Shown piece by piece: positions 43,285 through 51,604 of a stretch of DNA of 59,897 bases (positions are counted from its first letter, which is position 1; the number at the start of each line of letters is the position of its first letter). The translations under genes were made by a program, and so were the position numbers. Origin of the DNA: AR12 sp036265915 (GTDB taxonomy: Bacteria; Methylomirabilota; Methylomirabilia; Rokubacteriales; CSP1-6); assembly GCA_036265915.1 (NCBI GenBank), contig DATAOC010000027.1:1-59897 (forward strand). Direction: 5' to 3'. Under the pieces are notes generated by a model. The model did not search any database, had not been told where the DNA came from, and saw only the letters and a list, made by a program, of their open reading frames with translations.

Positions 43285-44390
43285 GCGACCGCCTCGCGCG
43301 CGAGCGACACGAAGAGCTCGGGCGGGCCGAAGCCGCCCGCCTTGGTCACCAGCGGCAGCGCGGCCCGGCCCGGCAGGCGCAGGCGGCCGATCGCGAGGCC
43401 GGGGCGCGGGGCGCCGTCGAGGTCGAGGCGCTCGGCCCCGAGCGCACGGTAGAGCGCCACCGCCGTCTCGCCGCCGGTGGCGAGCACGACGTCGAACCGC
43501 TCGGCTTCGAGCCGCTCGCGCGCCTGCGCCACGAGGTCGGCGACGGCGCGCGCACGGTCCACCGGCGCGTCCGGTGTCGCGAGCACGGTGAGCCCCGCCT
43601 CGCGCGCGAGCTCGATCTGCCGCCGCGTGGCGGGATGCAGGCTGCCCGCGACGATGAGCCAGCGCTCGCCGGCCGGCGACTCCACGCGTGGCGCGAGGAG
43701 ATCGAGCCGGCGCGCCACCGCCGAGGCCAGGCCGGCGGCGCCCACGAGCAGCGGCGCTCGCGGCTGCGCCAGCGCGGCGTCGGCGAGCGCGTCGAGATCC
43801 TCGTCCGTCTCGGCGTCGGCGACGACGACGGTGCCGCTGAGGCGCCCGAGCTGCTCCAGCAGCGCCGTGCGTGCGCCACGGACCTTGTCGAGGGAGATCC
43901 ACGCCAGCGGCCGGTCGAGCTGGGGTCGCAGCAGATCGACGACGCTCGAGCTGCCGGTGGCGGCGGGGAAGTCGGGATCGGCGGCCATCGGCGTCTCGGC
44001 CACGGGCACGGCGCCGACGGTCAGCACGCGGTCGACGACCACGCGGCGCTCGGCGGGCAGCGCCGGACACACCAGCGCGCTCGTCTGCGCGCCGGCGCGC
44101 ATCAGCGCGTCGATCTCGGGACCGATGCGCCCGCGGAGCGTGGAGTCGATCTTCTTGAACATGGTGCCCTTGAGCCGGCCGGTGGCGGCTCGCACGCGAC
44201 GCGCGGCCTCGCCGGCGTCGAGCGAGCGTGATTCCGTGTCGATCGCGCGCACGCGGGCGCTGGGGGCGGAGGCGGGCCACACGGTGACCGGCACGGCGCC
44301 GCCGCCGGCGAACAGCGCGCCGGTGTCGGCGGCGCCGGTGAGGTCGTCAGCCACGATCGTGAGCGGAAGGAACGCGCGCGGCGTGGTCAT
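43281..44390 (-). CDS. DUF1537 four-carbon acid sugar kinase (DtnK/OtnK-like)
   Basis: A 369-residue two-domain kinase. The N-terminal substrate domain opens LPLTIVADDLTGAADTGALF and contains KGTMFKKIDSTLRGRIGPEI. The C-terminal nucleotide-binding domain has LIVAGSLHPATRRQIE, VVLATGGETAVALYRALG and LVTKAGGFGPPELF. These are the signatures of the DUF1537 family, shown to phosphorylate D-threonate, D-erythronate and related acids. It precedes pdxA2 with overlapping codons. A TAATAT box lies 11 bases before the ATG. No sugar-acid transporter is adjacent; the Opp-type operon downstream on the same strand is separated by 79 bases. Confidence 0.9.
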   Translation of the reverse strand: MTTPRAFLPLTIVADDLTGAADTGALFAGGGAVPVTVWPASAPSARVRAIDTESRSLDAGEAARRVRAATGRLKGTMFKKIDSTLRGRIGPEIDALMRAGAQTSALVCPALPAERRVVVDRVLTVGAVPVAETPMAADPDFPAATGSSSVVDLLRPQLDRPLAWISLDKVRGARTALLEQLGRLSGTVVVADAETDEDLDALADAALAQPRAPLLVGAAGLASAVARRLDLLAPRVESPAGERWLIVAGSLHPATRRQIELAREAGLTVLATPDAPVDRARAVADLVAQARERLEAERFDVVLATGGETAVALYRALGAERLDLDGAPRPGLAIGRLRLPGRAALPLVTKAGGFGPPELFVSLAREAVA

Positions 44391-44474
44391 CCGGGGCTCA
44401 CATATTAGCAGGCGTGGCGACCTGGGCAGGAGGTCGGCAGGCGCCTGCGACGGGGCCGGCGTCACGCACCGCGG

Positions 44475-44480
44475 TATACT
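44475..44480 (+). promoter_or_regulatory. Putative -10 box (TATACT) for the tlpA-ccdA operon
   Basis: TATACT ends 9 bases before the ATG at 44490, in the 99-base spacer between divergent genes. No Shine-Dalgarno is seen. Confidence 0.45.
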
Positions 44481-44489
44481 CGGCTGTCG

Positions 44490-45110
44490 ATGCCGCGAAA
44501 CACCGTCCTGCTCGTCGTCGCCGTCGTCGTGATCGCCGCCGCCGGCGTCGGGCTGCTCGCCTTCGCCAAGCCGCGCGCTCCGGAGACGCCGACCAGTGCG
44601 GCCGCGCCGGCCGAGCGTCCGACCGCGCTGGCGCCGTCGACGGCAAGCCTCGATGCCGCCCTGCGCGAGCTCGACCTCGTGAAGCCGACGCGGGCGCGGG
44701 TCGCCGACGACTTCGCGCTGCCCGCGCTCAACAGCGGCACCTTCAATCTCGCCGACCAGCGCGGCAAGATCGTGCTCATCAACTTCTGGGCCACGTGGTG
44801 CCCGCCATGCCTGGAGGAGATGCCGGCCATGGAACGGCTCTGGCGCCGTCACAAGGACGCGGGCTTCATCCTGGTCGCGGTGTCGGTCGATGCGGATGCG
44901 AAGAAGGTGGCGCCGTTCGTCACCGCGCACCAGCTGACGTTTCCCGTCGCTCTGGATCCGTCGATGCGGGTCGCGGAGAAGTACGGCGTGCGCGCGCTGC
45001 CGGCGAGCTTCATCGTCGACAAGACGGGCGCGCTCACCGCGGTCGCGCTCGGACCGCGCCGCTGGGACGATCGCGCGTCGCACCGGCTCATCGAGACGAT
45101 GATCCGCTGA
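44490..45110 (+). CDS. TlpA/ResA-like membrane-anchored thiol-disulfide reductase
   Basis: A 206-residue protein. Residues 6-27 form an N-terminal TM anchor and a Pro/Ala-rich linker runs to about 65. The thioredoxin-like AhpC/TSA domain has INFWATWCPPCLEEMP (ordinary CxxC) and the cis-Pro in VRALPASFIVDKTG. It would act outside the membrane, receiving electrons from the CcdA protein encoded next to reduce apocytochrome c or other thiols. Stop and start overlap (TGATG) with ccdA. Confidence 0.93.
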   Translation: MPRNTVLLVVAVVVIAAAGVGLLAFAKPRAPETPTSAAAPAERPTALAPSTASLDAALRELDLVKPTRARVADDFALPALNSGTFNLADQRGKIVLINFWATWCPPCLEEMPAMERLWRRHKDAGFILVAVSVDADAKKVAPFVTAHQLTFPVALDPSMRVAEKYGVRALPASFIVDKTGALTAVALGPRRWDDRASHRLIETMIR

Positions 45111-45847
45111 TGGGACAGTCGCTCGGCGTGATGGTCGCGTTCAGCGCGGGGCTGTTCTCGTTCCTGTCACCCTGCGTCCTGCCGCTGTTTCCGTCCTACA
45201 TCTCGTTCATCACCGGCATGTCGGTGAGCGACCTGACCGCCGAGCTGTCGGCCGCCGCGCGGCGGCGCGTGCTCCTGCATGCGCTCGCATTCGTGCTCGG
45301 GTTCTCGGTCATCTTCGTGGCCCTCGGCGCCTCGTTCAGCGCGGCCTCGCAGTTCCTGTTCACGTATCGCGATGCGATCCGCCGGATCGGCGGCGGTCTC
45401 ATCGTCGTGTTCGGCCTCTACATCGCGGGCGTGCTCCGCATCGGGCTCTTCGGGCGGACGGCGTCATGGCAGATCCGCGAGAAGCCGGCCGGCTATCTCG
45501 GCTCGTTCGCCGTCGGCGTGACGTTCGCGATCGGCTGGACGCCGTGCGTGGGCCCGATCCTCGGCGCGATCCTGTCGCTGGCGGGAACGTCGGACACGGT
45601 GGCCCGCGGGGTGGGACTGCTCGTCGCGTACTCCGCCGGGCTCGGCGCGCCGTTCCTCATCTCCGCGCTGGCGCTCGGGCCGTTCCTGACGTTCTTCAAG
45701 CGCTACCGTCCGTTCATCCCGGTCGTCGAGCGCGGCGCCGGCGTGCTCCTCGTCGTCGTCGGTGTCCTGGTCTTCACCAACTATTACGTCATTCTGAACT
45801 CCTGGGCGATCTCGCTGACCCCGGAGTGGCTGCTGAAGCGGCTCTAG
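45110..45847 (+). CDS. ccdA: Cytochrome c biogenesis protein CcdA (DsbD-like transmembrane reductase)
   Basis: A 245-residue protein with six TM helices. The two membrane-embedded redox Cys lie in FLSPCVLPLFPSYISF (TM1) and AIGWTPCVGPILGAIL (TM4), the standard CcdA pair. It carries electrons from cytoplasmic thioredoxin to the TlpA-like protein encoded upstream, and perhaps to other extracytoplasmic thiol proteins such as the Sec-DsbA at the start of the window (inference). The gene is translationally coupled to tlpA. Confidence 0.95.
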   Translation: MGQSLGVMVAFSAGLFSFLSPCVLPLFPSYISFITGMSVSDLTAELSAAARRRVLLHALAFVLGFSVIFVALGASFSAASQFLFTYRDAIRRIGGGLIVVFGLYIAGVLRIGLFGRTASWQIREKPAGYLGSFAVGVTFAIGWTPCVGPILGAILSLAGTSDTVARGVGLLVAYSAGLGAPFLISALALGPFLTFFKRYRPFIPVVERGAGVLLVVVGVLVFTNYYVILNSWAISLTPEWLLKRL

Positions 45848-45851
45848 CCGC

Positions 45852-46751
45852 GTGGTGCACGTCCGCGTTCCCGCGACGTCGGCAAACCTGGGTCCCGGCT
45901 TCGACGCCCTCGGACTCGCGCTCGCCTTGTACAACGAGGTCGAGGCGCGCGAAGCAGAGGGCGTCAGCGTGCACATCGAGGGCGAGGGCGCCGATCGCCT
46001 TCCGACGACCGCGCAGAACGTCGTTGCGCGCGGCGTCCAGCTCGCCTACGAGGCGACCGGCCGCCCGTTCAAAGGAGTGGCGCTTCGGTGCATCAACCGG
46101 GTGCCGACGTCGCGCGGCCTCGGCTCCAGCGCCGCCGCGTGGGTCGGCGGCCTCGTCGCGGGCAACGCCCTGTGCGCGGGGTCGCTCTCACCGGCGCGGC
46201 TGCTGGCGCTTGCCACGGAGGCCGAAGGCCATCCGGACAACGTGGCCGCCGCCCTGCTCGGTGGCCTCACCGTCTCGTGTGTCGCCGCCGACGGCAGCGT
46301 CACGGCGGTGCCGCTGCCGGTGCCGAGCAGTGTCACATGGGTGGCGTTGATCCCCGAGACGACGAGCTCCACCGCCGAGGCGCGCGCCGTCCTGCCGACC
46401 TCCGTCCCGCGCGCGGACGCGGTCTTCAACGTCCAGCGCGTCGCGCTGCTGCTGGCAGCCCTGCAGTCGGGCCGCACGGACGCGCTCGCCGCCGCGCTGG
46501 ACGACCGACTGCACCAGCCCTACCGGCTGCGTTTGTTCCCGTGGATGCCGGCCGTCGTGGCGGCTGCGCGAGGAGCGGGGGCGCTCGGCTGCGTGCTGAG
46601 CGGGGCGGGTCCCGCGCTGCTGGCCGCGGTGACCGCGAACGCCGCCGGCGTCGCGCGCGCCATGGAGGCGGCGCTCGCGTCGGCCGGCATCGGCGGCACC
46701 GCGCGCGCGCTGCCCGTCGACACGACGGGCGCCCTCGCCCGCGTGCCTTGA
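45852..46751 (+). CDS. thrB: Homoserine kinase
   Basis: A 299-residue GHMP kinase: VPATSANLGPGFDALGLAL at the N-terminus, the ATP loop PTSRGLGSSAAAWVGGL, GHPDNVAAALLGGLTV and the C-terminal GALGCVLSGAGPALLA. It phosphorylates L-homoserine in threonine synthesis. It starts four bases after ccdA with tandem GTG codons (45852, 45855). thrC is not adjacent, so the gene is outside the classical thr operon. Confidence 0.93.
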   Translation: MVHVRVPATSANLGPGFDALGLALALYNEVEAREAEGVSVHIEGEGADRLPTTAQNVVARGVQLAYEATGRPFKGVALRCINRVPTSRGLGSSAAAWVGGLVAGNALCAGSLSPARLLALATEAEGHPDNVAAALLGGLTVSCVAADGSVTAVPLPVPSSVTWVALIPETTSSTAEARAVLPTSVPRADAVFNVQRVALLLAALQSGRTDALAAALDDRLHQPYRLRLFPWMPAVVAAARGAGALGCVLSGAGPALLAAVTANAAGVARAMEAALASAGIGGTARALPVDTTGALARVP

Positions 46752-46784
46752 CGCGCCGGAAGACCGGGTGCTAACACGGTCGCC

Positions 46785-47918
46785 ATGATTCCGGCCGCGG
46801 GCGGGGTGCTCACCGATCGTGACCTCCGGGCTGCCGTGGCCGCCGGCGCCATCACGGCCGCGGTCCCATTCCGTGACGATCAGTTCCAGCCGGCGAGCCT
46901 CGACCTGCGGCTCGGGCCGATGGCCTATCAGCTGCGCGCGAGCTTCCTGCCGTATCGTGAATCCGTCGAGCGGCGGCTCGACGACGCGCGCGCGAACAGC
47001 GACCTCGTGATCGATCGCCTCTCGCTCGAGCACGGGGCGACGCTGCAGCGCGGCTCGGTGTATCTCGTCCCGCTCGTGGAGTCGCTCGCGTTGAGCGCGG
47101 GGGTGCGCGGTCGCTCGAATCCCAAATCGACGACGGGTCGCCTCGACGTCTTCACGCGGTTGATCACGGACGGGACTCCGCGCTTCGACGAGATCCCGGC
47201 CGGCTACCGTGGTCCGCTCTACCTCGAGGTCTCGCCGCAGTCGTTTCCCGTGCGCGTCTACGCGGGTGGCTCGCTCAATCAGCTGCGACTCCTGGATGGG
47301 CCCACGTCGATGTCCGACGCCGCCCTGCGTGCGCTGTACGCCGAGCGGCCGCTGCTGTACGACGACGACGATCGGCCGCTGTCGATCGAGCGGGTGGCGT
47401 TCAACGACGGGCTGTGCATGGGCGTCGATCTCTCCGGCCGCGCGACGGACGGCATCATCGGCTATCGCGCGCATCCCAACCCGCCCGCGATCGACCTCGC
47501 GCGCATCGGCCATTACGACCCGGGCGAATTCTGGGAGCCCATCAAGGCGGGCGCGAGGGATGGCTACATCCTCGAGGCGAACCGGTTCTACATTCTGGTC
47601 TCCAAAGAGCGCATCCGCGTGCTCCCGGAGTTCGCCGCCGAGATGGTCGTGTACGACGCGGGCGCCGGCGAGATCCGTACGCATTACGCGGGTTTCTTCG
47701 ATCCCGGCTTCGGCTTCGGGGACGGGAGCGTTCTCGGCACGAAGGTTGTTATGGAAGTGAGGGCGCGGGAGGTCCCGTTCATGGTGTACGACGGTCAGAC
47801 CTCCTTCAAGGTCTGGTTCGAGCGCTTGCGGGGGAAGCCGGAGCGCGTGTACGGCGTCGGCCTTCAGTCGTCGTACCAGCGTCAGACGCTGAGCCTGAGC
47901 AAGCACTTCCGGCGGTAG
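46785..47918 (+). CDS. dcd: Two-domain 2'-deoxycytidine 5'-triphosphate deaminase-like protein
   Basis: A 377-residue protein, about twice a normal Dcd (190), as in the long Dcd form of alphaproteobacteria. The N-terminal half has the dCTP-deaminase signatures DDQFQPASLDLRLG and RGRSNPKSTTGRLDVFTRLI. The C-terminal half (from about residue 225, HYDPGEFWEPIKAG) repeats the fold with EANRFYILVSKERIRV and YAGFFDPGFGFGDG. It would deaminate dCTP to dUTP, or dC nucleotides more broadly, in pyrimidine metabolism. It lies 33 bases after thrB and 101 bases before pup; a functional link to pup is not established. Confidence 0.87.
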   Translation: MIPAAGGVLTDRDLRAAVAAGAITAAVPFRDDQFQPASLDLRLGPMAYQLRASFLPYRESVERRLDDARANSDLVIDRLSLEHGATLQRGSVYLVPLVESLALSAGVRGRSNPKSTTGRLDVFTRLITDGTPRFDEIPAGYRGPLYLEVSPQSFPVRVYAGGSLNQLRLLDGPTSMSDAALRALYAERPLLYDDDDRPLSIERVAFNDGLCMGVDLSGRATDGIIGYRAHPNPPAIDLARIGHYDPGEFWEPIKAGARDGYILEANRFYILVSKERIRVLPEFAAEMVVYDAGAGEIRTHYAGFFDPGFGFGDGSVLGTKVVMEVRAREVPFMVYDGQTSFKVWFERLRGKPERVYGVGLQSSYQRQTLSLSKHFRR

Positions 47919-47933
47919 AGCGCCGATAAGAGA

Positions 47934-47961
47934 TTGCGGGGCACCCCCCCTCGGTTAGAAT
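47934..47961 (+). promoter_or_regulatory. Sigma70-like promoter for pup-fmdB
   Basis: TTGCGG (47934-47939), a 16-base spacer and TAGAAT (47956-47961) resemble a sigma70 promoter in the gap after the dcd gene. This would give pup a leader of about 50 bases with GGAGGG before the ATG. Confidence 0.5.
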
Positions 47962-48019
47962 GAGGGCGTGGCGGGGTGAGGACTGTGGCACACGGTCATT
48001 GAGCCCGATGGAGGGCCAC

Positions 48020-48223
48020 ATGGCAGAGCAGAAAAAGAAGGAAACACGGCCGACGAAGCCCAACGAGGGTGGCGGGGACGGCGCAGCCGCCAACCCCGAG
48101 CTTGCCAAGAAGGGCAAGAAGATCAAGGAAGACATCGACAAGCTCCTGGACGAGATCGACGACATCCTCGAAGAGAACGCCGAGGAGTTCGTCAAGAGCT
48201 ACGTCCAGCGAGGCGGCGAATAG
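48020..48223 (+). CDS. pup: Prokaryotic ubiquitin-like protein Pup (C-terminal GGE)
   Basis: A 67-residue Lys/Glu-rich, intrinsically disordered-looking protein. Its last 30 residues closely follow mycobacterial Pup: KLLDEIDDILEENAEEFVKS, then YVQRGGE. It ends in Gly-Gly-Glu, the ligation-ready form, so the deamidase step by Dop needed for GGQ Pups would be unnecessary. Pup is attached by PafA to lysines of proteins destined for the proteasome. No pafA, dop, mpa or proteasome subunit lies in the window. GGAGGG six bases upstream supports the start at 48020 over 48008. The FmdB-type gene follows after 3 bases. The host does not look actinobacterial from gene content, which makes this notable. 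Confidence 0.92.
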   Translation: MAEQKKKETRPTKPNEGGGDGAAANPELAKKGKKIKEDIDKLLDEIDDILEENAEEFVKSYVQRGGE

Positions 48224-48226
48224 CCG

Positions 48227-48442
48227 ATGCCGATCTACGAGTACCGCTGTCGCGGATGCAGCGAGGAGTTCGAGAAGTACGTGCACGGACCGTCGACGAA
48301 AGTCGCGTGTCCGCGGTGCGACGGCGGTGACGTCATGCGCAAGCTCTCCGTCTTCGGGCTCCGTAGCGACGGCCCCGTGTCGTCGACGATGGCCACCGGC
48401 GGTGGCGGATGTTGCGGCGGAGGCGGCTGCGGCTGCCACTAG
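48227..48442 (+). CDS. FmdB-family zinc ribbon protein
   Basis: A 71-residue protein with the FmdB/CxxC regulatory ribbon: MPIYEYRCRGCSEEFEKYV supplies the first CxxC and VACPRCDGGDVMRKLSVFG the second. The tail GGGGCCGGGGCGCH adds four Cys and a His in a glycine-rich segment that could bind further metal. The family is widespread and its function poorly known (putative regulatory or metal-binding protein). Co-transcribed with pup and ended by a strong hairpin. Confidence 0.9.
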   Translation: MPIYEYRCRGCSEEFEKYVHGPSTKVACPRCDGGDVMRKLSVFGLRSDGPVSSTMATGGGGCCGGGGCGCH

Positions 48443-48466
48443 CCGGCCGACGTCTGCCGTGGTTGT

Positions 48467-48490
48467 CGAAGGGCCCCTCGGGGCCCTTCG
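48467..48490 (+). terminator. Terminator-like hairpin after pup-fmdB
   Basis: CGAAGGGCCCC (48467-48477) and GGGGCCCTTCG (48480-48490) form a perfect inverted repeat, followed by CCATTCTT. It separates the pup-fmdB unit from the LysR-selD unit. Confidence 0.75.
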
Positions 48491-48503
48491 CCATTCTTAG
48501 GCC

Positions 48504-49409
48504 GTGGATCTCCGGCGTCTCGAGATCTTTGCCAAGGTCGCGGAGCTCGGCAGCTTCTCCCGCGCGGCCGAGGCGCTCTTCCTGACCCAGCCGACCATCT
48601 CCGAGCATGTCCGCGGCCTCGAGGACGAGCTCGGCGTCCAGCTCCTCGATCGTCTCGGTCGTGGGGCCACCCCGACTCGCGCGGGCCAGCTGCTCCTCGG
48701 TTACGCGCGGCGCATGCTCTCCCTGTCGCGGGAAGCGCACCAGGCGCTCGAGCGCTTCCAGGGCAGGGTCAGCGGCGAGCTCGTCGTCGGCGGAAGCACG
48801 ATTCCCGGCGAATACGTGCTGCCCGCGATCATCGGGCGATTCAAGGCCAAGTATCCGGACGTGTCGATCTCGCTGCTCATCGGATCCACGCGGCAAGTCT
48901 CGGATTGGCTCGAGGAGGGCCGTGTCGAGGTCGGGGTGGTCGGCGCGCGGCCGGGCACGCGCGTGCTCGAGGCGCGTGAGCTCATGGCCGACGAGCTCGT
49001 TCTCGTCGTCCCGGCCGGGCATCCCTGGGCCGCGCGCAAGTCCGCAACGCTCGCGGAGCTGCAGAAGGCTCCCATGGTCGTCCGCGAGCGCGGGTCGGGC
49101 TCACGGCAGGCCGTCGAGCACGCGCTCGAGGAGGCGGGGGTCGAGCTGTCGAGCCTCCGCGTGGTCGGGGAGATGGGCTCCACCCAGGCGGTCAAGCAGG
49201 CGGTGCGCGCCGGATTGGGCATCGCGCTCCTGTCCAAGCGAGCCGTCGAGGACGAGTGCCGCGCGGGGTTGCTTGCCTGCGTCAAGGTGAAAGACCTCAG
49301 GATCGCGCGGGCGTTCTACCTGGTGATCCACCGCGATCGAACGCGCTCGCCGCTGGCGCAGGCGTTCATCGAATTCACCGAATCGCAGGCGTCCGAGGCC
49401 GCGTCGTAA
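48504..49409 (+). CDS. LysR family transcriptional regulator (selenium-metabolism-associated type)
   Basis: A 301-residue LysR protein. The N-terminal winged helix-turn-helix is at residues 1-60 (RLEIFAKVAELGSFSRAAEA, LFLTQPTISEHVRGLEDELG). The C-terminal effector domain begins about residue 90 (GELVVGGSTIPGEYVLPAII). It is four bases upstream of selD in the same direction, matching a known LysR subgroup found beside selenium genes. It probably controls selD and perhaps other selenocysteine genes in response to a selenium-related signal (inference). The GTG start at 48504 follows the terminator closely. Confidence 0.88.
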   Translation: MDLRRLEIFAKVAELGSFSRAAEALFLTQPTISEHVRGLEDELGVQLLDRLGRGATPTRAGQLLLGYARRMLSLSREAHQALERFQGRVSGELVVGGSTIPGEYVLPAIIGRFKAKYPDVSISLLIGSTRQVSDWLEEGRVEVGVVGARPGTRVLEARELMADELVLVVPAGHPWAARKSATLAELQKAPMVVRERGSGSRQAVEHALEEAGVELSSLRVVGEMGSTQAVKQAVRAGLGIALLSKRAVEDECRAGLLACVKVKDLRIARAFYLVIHRDRTRSPLAQAFIEFTESQASEAAS

Positions 49410-49413
49410 TCCC

Positions 49414-50493
49414 GTGAGTACCCACGCGCCGAGCGGCAAGCACATCCGGCTCACCGCCTACGCCGCCTGCGCCGGCTGAGCGTCCAAGATGGCTCCTGGA
49501 GATCTCCAGGAGGTGCTGGCGGTCCTGAAGCGTCCGACGCAGGCGATCGAGAGCGCGCGGAACGTCCTGGTCGGCCTGGACGCGGCCGATGACGCGGCCG
49601 TCTACCGGCTGAGCGATGACCTGGCCATCGTCGAGACCGTCGACTTCTTTCCACCGGTCGTCGACGATGCGTACACCTGGGGAGCCGTGGCCGCTGCGAA
49701 CGCCATGTCCGACGTCTACGCCATGGGCGGCGAGGTGATGTTTGCGCTAGCGGTCGCCGGCTTTCCGCGCGACTTCGACAAGGCGCTCATCGCAGAGGTG
49801 TTCCGCGGCGGCGCCGAGAAGGTCGCGGAGGGCGGTGGCGTCGTCGCGGGCGGGCATACCGTCGTGGACGCCGAGCCGAAGTATGGACTGTGCGTGACCG
49901 GCCGCGTCCACCCGGCGCGGGTGCTGATCAAGGGCGGCCTGCGCCCGGGTGACCGGTTGTTCCTGTCGAAGCCGCTCGGCACCGGCGTGATCACCACTGC
50001 CGGGAAAGACGAGGCCGCGCCGCCCGACGTGCTCGCCGGTGCCGTGCGCAGCATGTGTCGTCTGAATCGTGTCGCGGCCCGCGTCGCCCGCGACGGCGGT
50101 GCCGCCGGCGCCACCGATATCACCGGCTTCGGGTTTCTCGGTCACGCGCTGGAGATGGTCCGGGCGTCCGGTGCCGGAATCGCGATCGACGTCACACGCG
50201 TCCCGCTGCTTCCCGGCGCAGTCACGCTCGCGGAGGCGGGGCACTTCAGTGGTGGCATGAAGCGCAATCGCCGCCACGTCGAGGCGGTGCTGGGCGATCG
50301 TCTGCGAATCGCGGCCGACGTGCCGACGGTGTTGCTGGCGATGCTCTACGAGGCCGAGACATCGGGCGGGCTGCTGTTCTCCGTCCGCCCCGAGCAGGCG
50401 GCTGGCGTCACCGACGCCTTCGCACGCGCGGGCGAGGACGTCTGGGAGATCGGGACCGTGATTGCCGAGCCGGCGGTGCAGATCGGGCACTGA
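49414..50493 (+). CDS. selD: Selenide, water dikinase SelD, itself a selenoprotein
   Basis: A 359-residue SelD when the TGA at 49477-49479 is read as Sec22. The N-terminal active-site segment is LTAYAACAG-Sec-ASKMAPGDL, in which Sec aligns with E. coli Cys17 and Lys25 with Lys20; Sec/Cys-AAK-type motifs are usual in SelDs of this branch. ATP/metal motifs follow (GLDAADDAAVYRL, VETVDFFPPVVDD, ANAMSDVYAMGG, VAGGHTVVDAEPKYG). The enzyme makes selenophosphate from selenide and ATP, the Se donor for Sec-tRNA. A perfect 20-base palindrome follows the UGA. Starting instead at the ATG 49489 would delete the catalytic residue. selA and selB are not in the window. Confidence 0.95.
49493..49512 (+). promoter_or_regulatory. 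Putative bacterial SECIS hairpin of selD
   Basis: CTCCTGG (49493-49499) pairs with CCAGGAG (49506-49512) around AGATCT; the whole 20 bases form a perfect palindrome. The loop begins 20 bases after the UGA and has G at its second position, consistent with SelB binding. Confidence 0.75.
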
Positions 50494-50509
50494 CCGCCGG
50501 CCGTGCGCG

Positions 50510-51604
50510 CTAGACGCTCGTCTCGCGTGACGTCAGGACATATTTGAAGGTGGCAGGGTCGAGACTGTCCTTGCGATTGCCCGCCGTCTCCGCCTGCGGG
50601 TACATCAAGAACGGCACCGGCTCCCCCGACGAGTTTGGCAGCGCCACGTCGTGCGCCCAGTTGTAGCCCAGGTAGTTCATCTCCCACTGTCCGAACAGCT
50701 TCGCGCGGGCGCGCTTGGCCTCCGGCGCCTCGAGCGTCAAACCCGGCTTCTCCTCGAGCACGACCTTCCGCACATCGGCCGGATCGACCGGCACCCAGCC
50801 GTATCGCGCATCGTAGAACTCGGCGCGGCAGTGCTGAGCCTTGCTGATGTCCCCGCTCTTGCCGAGGCTCTTGAACTCCTTCGAGTCCGCGACGCGGATG
50901 CCATACAGATCCCGAGCCGGGACGCCGGCTGCGCGCGCGAGGCCGACGAAGAGCGCATTGAGGTCCGCGCACTTGCCGCCGAAGTAACGGGTCTCGAGCA
51001 TCGTCTTGATGTCGCCGAGGCCGCAGCCCCGGACCTTGGGATCGCGGAAGGTGTTGTCCACGATCCACTCATAGATGGCGCGCGCCTTGTCCACGTCCGT
51101 CCTGGCGCCCTTCGTGATCTCGCGCGAGGTCTCGTACACGAGTCCGTCGATCGGGATGAGCTTGGTCGGCTGCAGATAGCGCGCGAGCGCGGCCGGGGTC
51201 TCCTTCGGAACATCCGGCGGCGGCGCCGCGCTGAGGTCGAGCACGCGATCGCGCGTGCTGAACGTGCTGATGATCTCGAGCGCCGGCGCGCTCTGCGCGG
51301 TGGCCCATTCGGCGTAGAGGAATTCCGCGCCGTACTTCGGCTCGCGAACGAGCCGGGCGACGGTGGCGTTTCCCGTCCACCTGTTGCCGAGGGGCCGGTG
51401 GTACTCCGTCTGCGCCGCGAGTGGCAGAGGCACCCATGCGCGAGTGACGCCGGATGGGTCCGGGACGTCGACACGGCTGGTGACCTCGAACGTTCGCCAG
51501 GCGCCGCTGGTCTGGGCGTGGACGAGCCGCGCCATGCGGGGAGCGGCGAGCGTGACGACAGCGCACGATGCGGCAGCCGACTTCAGAAATGTGCGGCGCT
51601 TCAT
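50510..51604 (-). CDS. Tat-exported transglutaminase-like (papain-fold) protein
   Basis: A 364-residue protein. Residues 1-30 form a Tat-like signal (MKRRTFLKSAAASCAVVTLA, cleavage near VHAQT). The mature region has an N-terminal beta domain and a transglutaminase-like core with the Cys-His-Asp triad in YFGGKCADLNALFVGLARAA, QHCRAEFYDARYGWVPVDPAD. Such proteins are usually periplasmic cysteine proteases or amidases rather than cross-linking enzymes. AGGAGG lies before the ATG. It is convergent with selD (16-base gap). Confidence 0.88.
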   Translation of the reverse strand: MKRRTFLKSAAASCAVVTLAAPRMARLVHAQTSGAWRTFEVTSRVDVPDPSGVTRAWVPLPLAAQTEYHRPLGNRWTGNATVARLVREPKYGAEFLYAEWATAQSAPALEIISTFSTRDRVLDLSAAPPPDVPKETPAALARYLQPTKLIPIDGLVYETSREITKGARTDVDKARAIYEWIVDNTFRDPKVRGCGLGDIKTMLETRYFGGKCADLNALFVGLARAAGVPARDLYGIRVADSKEFKSLGKSGDISKAQHCRAEFYDARYGWVPVDPADVRKVVLEEKPGLTLEAPEAKRARAKLFGQWEMNYLGYNWAHDVALPNSSGEPVPFLMYPQAETAGNRKDSLDPATFKYVLTSRETSV

